Assembly: GCA_028023455.1 (NCBI GenBank)
Contig: JAQFVV010006310.1
Span: 2,480,001-2,544,000 of the forward strand
Direction: 5' to 3'
From: Epiperipatus broadwayi
Lineage: Eukaryota; Onychophora; Udeonychophora; Euonychophora; Peripatidae
Length of the DNA stretch: 64,000 bases
A model generated the notes under the pieces. The model made no database searches. It worked only from the letters and a program-made list of their open reading frames with translations, and was not told the DNA's origin. A program made the position numbers and the translations under genes. Shown piece after piece: positions 58,970 through 64,000 of this stretch. Numbering within the stretch: position 1 is the stretch's first letter; every line of letters begins with the position of its first letter.

Positions 58970-61455
58970 TTTTTAAAATTAATTGATAAACAACACTTAA
59001 ATTCTTAAAAATTAAGGATCTTAATCTTTTGATTTTTCTTTTAAAAAAATAAAATTCTATTTATACATTAATTTGGAAAAAAACTTTTTCTCCAGGGATA
59101 AAAATTTGAATCTTTTTTTTTTTGAAAAATTAAATATTTCATTTATAAAAAATGAAACTACTCAAGAACAAAAAGATCTCTTTTTTCCCCTTTAAAACTA
59201 AACAAAAATGAAATATTTATAACATTAATGTCATAAATGTATTAAAGATCTTACATGGATGTAAATATTTAACTATGTCTAATCTAACAAAATTCCTATT
59301 TAATTAGGTCATCTTGCAATTAACTTAAGAAGTAATTCTTCTCAATATATATATATGCACACCCTAACATATATAAAAAATAGTTATTGCATAAAAAATA
59401 ATTTAAAACTTTATTCTTTATAAGAACATAAAAGAATTAAAATGCAACATCTCATGTCCAACTAGATCTATTTTAAAACATTAAAGTTATTACAAATTGA
59501 CTATATTTATATATTAATGTAAAGAGAAATTTATCTCAAATTATGTGTCAGTAGATAATAATTAAGGAGAGAAAATCTTGATAATTATAATTTTTTTATT
59601 GCTAATTTACAAAAAAAAAAAAAAGACTAAACACATTACAGTGAAGTGGCTTACTGCTCTTTTGCCTCTCCTGCCTCCTTCAGATGTAGAATTTATATCA
59701 CAGAAAATATAAAAAAGCATGTTAACTAGATTAGATTTGCCAATAACTCAAGATGTAGTTTTGCTATATAATATTCTTCTTAAATTTAACCCCTTTCTAG
59801 ATGTTAAAACAAGAACATATAATTAAAAAATTCATGGCATAATAATGGACTTTTTATGAGGTTACAAACAAATTTTTTTCCAGATTCAATATTAAGGCCA
59901 ACTGAATTTGATCTTATTATGTTTTAAAGGATTTCTATCAATAGATTTGTGACAGTCTATAGTTAACTGCTCACCTTATTCATAAATGGAATTTAACATA
60001 TACTAGCCTATAAAGATAAGACAAACATAAAAACAAATTATATAGTAAATGACTGTCAAAATTAAAAGATGTGATAAAACTATCAGTGATTCTATCCCCC
60101 GGATAAGAATATTTAGAGGTTCTTTTTGATATTTTATTAATAGCTAAGCTGTCTAAAAAATTTATATGATTAATACACATTACATATAAATTTAGATGAA
60201 CCAATCAAAATAAAACAACATATGCAGCTAAAAAGAAATATTCGGAGGAAAAATTGAGCTACTGGTGTTTAATTAGCATAGTTTTAGATTTTGGAATTTA
60301 TTGAAGTATTGAAAATATACTACAGCATTACAAATTGCTCATTCATGCTGGTCAAAATGGATTATAGAAATTGCTCAAGGACAAGAGCTGCTCTGGCTAA
60401 AGCAGAAGTATTACCTTTGTTTTACTAAGAAGGAAGTATTACCTCCAGACTTTACATGCTATATATGGCTTTTGGTTTAAAAAATTATTTGAGACTGTCA
60501 ATAAAAACATTGTAAATTATTATAAGATATTAATTCCTTTCAAATAAATAAATATTTTTAATTATACACTATTATTTGTGTTTATTATATTAAGAAACTA
60601 TAAAATATCAAATGCACTTTGTGACAAATGATACGTATATCCAACACTGTAATTTTATTACTTTTTTCCATATAAAAATTATCATATTTTGAAAATTAAT
60701 GATTGAAGATTTGTACAGTTACAAAAATATTTTCATGTAGAATAAATGTACAAAGAAGCATATAATAAAAAGGGTGTATGAACAAATGTTGATATATGAC
60801 AATAAAATAGAAGGAAGTGTAACTGTGATATTTAAATAGAATATGGAAATTAATAACATTACAGATAGCTGATGAAAGACTTGATCTTTAAACATATATA
60901 TGTTGCAAAATAACTGCTTGATTTCATATATATTATACACCACATTAATTATTTAAGTAGCGGTCTGATAGGCTAGGAATATTAAACTAATTTGATGTAG
61001 TTGCTTATATATGTATTTTCATGAATAATTATAATAAAGAAAATAAGATTATATCCATGTAAACAGAGATAACTTTTCCCTTTTTGATATTACCATAAAA
61101 CTATACTATTAATTGGCAATCTCTGAAAGACTAAACAAGTTTCTCCATTAACTTATAATAACTCTTTTGTTGTTGTTTTTTGTTGAAATAAACGATCTTT
61201 ATATATATATATATATCCACACTCAAAATAATTATATATATAAAATAGATGACATCCAAAATAGTAAAGGTAAAATTTGAATCCTCTGGGATGACATTTA
61301 TCATAGATATTTCTGACTGATCAATTCTTTATATTCCATTATCTCTATACAATATTGCTGCTTAACTTTTTTCAAAATGTAATTGTTATTGAATACTAAT
61401 TATTACCATATTAACTAAACTGATTATTTTCAATATAGAAAATATGAATTAAATA
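58970..61455. other. AT-rich sequence, no gene seen
   Basis: Includes TA microsatellites (near 59350 and 61200). Minus-strand frames at 59980 and 60719 show no domain. Confidence 0.5.
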
Positions 61456-61459
61456 TAAC

Positions 61460-62480
61460 AATTTAAACTTAGGGTTTTTTAGTCTACATTCATCCTCCAC
61501 TCCACCTTAATCAACCCACACACATATGAAAAAGATAGATGATCCCCCAAAATACCTATTTCATGTGGAAGTAGCACTCATCATTGAGCCAGATCATAAT
61601 CTCCCATACATACGTACAATAGTGCTAGACTTATATTAAAATAGCAATTCTTTAAACTTTAATAGACAGGCTTCAATCTTCTCATCCTTCTAACTATTCA
61701 ACCATCCATTTCATTGAAAAACAAACAATGAAATGCTCATAGCTATTGGTAAATCTCATATTGCAGTCATACCCATATAGACATTATGTTAATCTAATGC
61801 CTCATATTAATGGACCACTAATTATCAGGAGCGGGATGGGCTGAACTTATAGATATAACATATTTTCAAAGTAATATGTAATTAACCTATTACATTCAGT
61901 GTACTGAATGTTTCTTTTATAAGTAAATAAAGGAATTTGAACTTAAGAATTTTCAGTCTATATTTAACCATCCACTCCATCTCAAATAACTGAATGTTTC
62001 TTTTATAAGTAAATAAAGGAATTTGAACTTAAGAATTTTCAGTCTATATTTAACCATCCACTCCATCTCAAATAACTGACACACATGACCACATACATAT
62101 AAAAAAGATAGATGATCCTCATTATATGTATTTCATGCAGAACTAGCACTAATCAGTTTGACCATATCATAATCTCCCACATAAATATACAACCAGTGCT
62201 TGATTTATGTTAAGATAGAAATTTCTTAAACTTTAATGGACAATCTTCATTCTTCTCACCATTCTAATTGTTCAACCATCCATTTTCATTGAAAAATCAA
62301 TGATGGAATGCTCAAAGCTATTAAATGGATAGGCTAATTACTTATTGCATTGGAAATAGGTTACATTTATAAGTTTAGAGCACTCCTCTCTTATTAATAT
62401 ATGGATACATAGTGGTCTGATAATGAGGGGTAAGATTGACATAATGTCTATCTCGATATGACTACAGTATGAAATCCACC
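61460..62480 (-). repeat. Interspersed repeat family C, two long copies
   Basis: Copies at about 61460-61830 and 61925-62480 share CTACATTCATCCTCCACTCC-like text, AAAGATAGATGATCC, TATTTCATG-GGAA-TAGCACT, CATAATCTCCCA, CTTTAAACTTTAATRGACAR and CAACCATCCATTT-CATTGAAAA. On the minus strand AAGTTCAAATTCC is a B-box-like string following GAGATGGAGTGGATGG. A plus-strand-oriented copy lies at 62530-62720 and another minus copy at 52.1 kb. Confidence 0.6.
61903..62074. repeat. Exact 86-bp tandem duplication
   Basis: 61903-61988 and 61989-62074 are identical at every base, both beginning ACTGAATGTTTCTTTTATAA and ending CACTCCATCTCAAATA. It lies within an otherwise diverged family C copy, so the duplication is recent. 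Confidence 0.95.
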
Positions 62481-62529
62481 AAGGACTTTCAGCATCCCAT
62501 CATTAGATTTTTAATGAAATGCTATCTTA

Positions 62530-62725
62530 ATATAAGCTGAGCAATGATTGTATATATATGTGGGAGATTATGATCTGGCCCAACAGATGAGTGCTGGTTC
62601 TGCATGAAATATATATATTGAAGATCATCTATATTTTTCACATGTATGTGGTCATTTGTGTCAGATGTTTGAGAATGAGTGAAGGGTGAATATACACTGG
62701 AAAATCCTAAGTTCAAATCACACTT
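62530..62725 (+). repeat. Interspersed repeat family C, plus-strand copy
   Basis: GTGGGAGATTATGATCTGGCC, ATGAGTGCTGGTTCTGCATG, GATCATCTATATTTTTCACA, TATGTGGTCATTTGTGTCAG and CCTAAGTTCAAATCAC are the reverse complement of the units upstream. Confidence 0.6.
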
Positions 62726-62929
62726 TTTACTTATGTAAGGATCATTCAGTTCATTAAATGAATAGAAATATGAATTAATTTTGACAAATGTTAATTCAAT
62801 GAATTCTACAAACATTTATAATAGTTAGGATTATACTTGTAATTTTCTTCTAAGGATGACAAATCTGGCTAAGAAGTATTGATATATATTTTATTGTCTT
62901 AGTGATCAGCATTAATTTTTAAATATAAT

Positions 62930-63055
62930 GCATAGTTTGGTGATAGAATAATGAATCCAAAAGTTAAACGCCCCTGAATCATAATTTATCTCTATCACTT
63001 ACAATATTTGAATATTGCATGACCTCCTGAGCAACAAACCATTTGATTTAACTAA
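62930..63055 (+). repeat. Family A repeat, diverged
   Basis: AGTTTGGTGATAGAATAATG, CCCCTGAATCATAATTTATCTC, then CCTGAGCAACAAACCATTTGA follow the family A order. Confidence 0.45.
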
Positions 63056-63199
63056 GATTCAAATATTCACTTTTATTGATTTTAAGTATTTTTTGTTATT
63101 GTCTCATATATAAGCATAACATTTTTTGAACTTAACAAACCCAGATAATTTGAATGAGGACAATCTGTGCCTTTTATAAATGCTTTCCTTTTCATCTTG

Positions 63200-64000
63200 C
63201 TACAATATATGTGTACATCATTATCATTTTAAATCATAATCAATCACTTCAGGATGATCTTTCCATGCTCAATCTATCTTCTCAGATCTCTAACCTCTCT
63301 TCTCCATATCACCACAGCACACTTCCTTATTTCATCCACCTATCTCACATCTGGTTTTTTTCTAGACCAAATTCATCCTCTAATTCATGCACATCATTTT
63401 CAACCTCTTCTTGCTACTCCTAATATGCATCTCTTTATAATTTGAGTGACCTCAAGACTCTGTATAACTCTTCTGTTAAGTGTCTGTCTCAGATCCGATA
63501 ACTAAGAATCAGTAAAGCACATTTATTAAAAACCTTCTTCAAACACGTAGGCATATTTCCTTTTAATATTAAATATTTCTAAAAAGCATTTCAACCAAGT
63601 TTAATTCTTATAATTAATTTCAGCCATATGTTTCCATCTGTAGTAATAATCAGACCAAGGGATCTGTTGTTTTTAACTTCTAACTCATCATTACCAATCT
63701 TTATTTTTCTTTTGAAAAAAATCAATTGAACATTACTCAGTCTTTTTAACATTTATCTTTATCCCTACTTTATTACTTTTATCTGATAACTCTTCTAACA
63801 TTTCTCGAAGCCCTAAAGCATTATATGCAAAAACAATTATATCATTTGCAAAATCTGACAAATAATCTCCATTTTATTTTTACTCCTTTTAATCCACAAA
63901 ATACTTCTTGCAAAACTGCTGTAAATACTTTTGGATATGGAGTCACACTGTTGTACATCATTTTCTTCCTAGTATTATTATGCAACCTAATTGTTGCTGT
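63200..64000 (-). pseudogene. RTE-type LINE, RT and C-terminus, runs off the window
   Basis: Reading the minus strand from the window end: PKVFTAVLQEVFCGLKG, then a FADD-box equivalent (LSDFANDIIVFAYNALGL-like near 63865-63815), LREMLEELSDKSNKVGIKIN, a YLG block, CLKKVFNKCALLIL, GSETDT and RVIQSLEVTQ, then RCILGVARRG and RWVDEIRKCAV-like text near 63340. This is the RTE order seen at 18.8-21.6 kb. Stops and shifts are frequent, and its N-terminal part lies beyond 64000. The plus-strand frames at 63154-63445 are antisense readings of it. Confidence 0.85.

Noticed and set aside
63154-63445. Two Ser-rich plus-strand frames
   Set aside because: They are antisense to the C-terminal region of the minus-strand RTE LINE.
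1-64000. CRISPR arrays, bacterial operons or Shine-Dalgarno-led genes
   Set aside because: Repeats are interspersed eukaryotic families. No regular short repeat-spacer pattern, no operon structure and no prokaryotic genes are present.

Overview
This window is about three-quarters A+T by eye and looks like gene-poor intergenic DNA from an animal genome. It is built from layers of decayed retroelements, foldback repeats and short interspersed repeats. I found no prokaryotic gene, rRNA, CRISPR array or clearly intact host gene. The element mix (Penelope-like elements with GIY-YIG endonuclease, RTE-type LINEs, tRNA-derived SINEs, a hAT-type element, hammerhead ribozyme sequences) fits an invertebrate metazoan. 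I cannot name the species. Almost every open frame is short; the one long uninterrupted coding stretch is a 5'-truncated Penelope-like reverse transcriptase/GIY-YIG protein at 48457-49431 (-).

Layout. 1-720: a long inverted repeat followed by a degenerate Penelope GIY-YIG domain (+). 2131-2490: three tandem copies of a tRNA-like repeat (family A). 4740-5240: a GC-richer island with a TATA-like motif. 6982-7074: a tRNA-Gly-derived SINE with a target-site duplication. 7650-9140: inverted repeats. 10017-10635: a near-perfect palindrome with ~283-bp arms. 11433-11870: a foldback carrying a decayed hammerhead. 12555-13725: an old LINE reverse transcriptase. 17165-21580: an RTE-type LINE broken by two insertions. 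21671-22065: a short relative of the Penelope element at 54-55 kb. 23710-24235: another RTE 3' part. 25621-25678: a hammerhead ribozyme with its core intact. 26080-27040: an old large inverted repeat. 28000-29125: tandem repeats. 32735-33165: a foldback with hammerhead-derived sequence at each end. 37198-37382 and 40066-40154: small terminal-inverted-repeat elements. 41637-43595: an RTE LINE split by a Penelope element. 44.2-46.4 kb: a cluster of family A repeats. 47.5-49.45 kb: two converging Penelope elements. 52.9-55.4 kb: two Penelope-derived units flanked by terminal inverted repeats. 56137-56563: a hAT-type element with an 8-bp target-site duplication. 58233-58518: a palindrome. 58847-58946: a second tRNA-derived SINE with a 21-bp target-site duplication. 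61.46-62.72 kb: a third interspersed family with an exact 86-bp tandem duplication. 63.2-64.0 kb: an RTE LINE on the minus strand running off the window.

How the parts relate. LINE reverse transcriptases of RTE type could have supplied the machinery for the SINEs, whose flanking duplications look like target-primed insertion. The Penelope elements carry their own reverse transcriptase and GIY-YIG endonuclease. Several end in a hairpin that resembles hammerhead ribozyme sequence, as published for this class. The most interesting items are the intact-core hammerhead at 25.6 kb with three decayed relatives, two of them forming the ends of one foldback, and a Penelope GIY-YIG unit bounded by ~114-bp terminal inverted repeats, with shorter deletion derivatives that keep a tRNA-like block.
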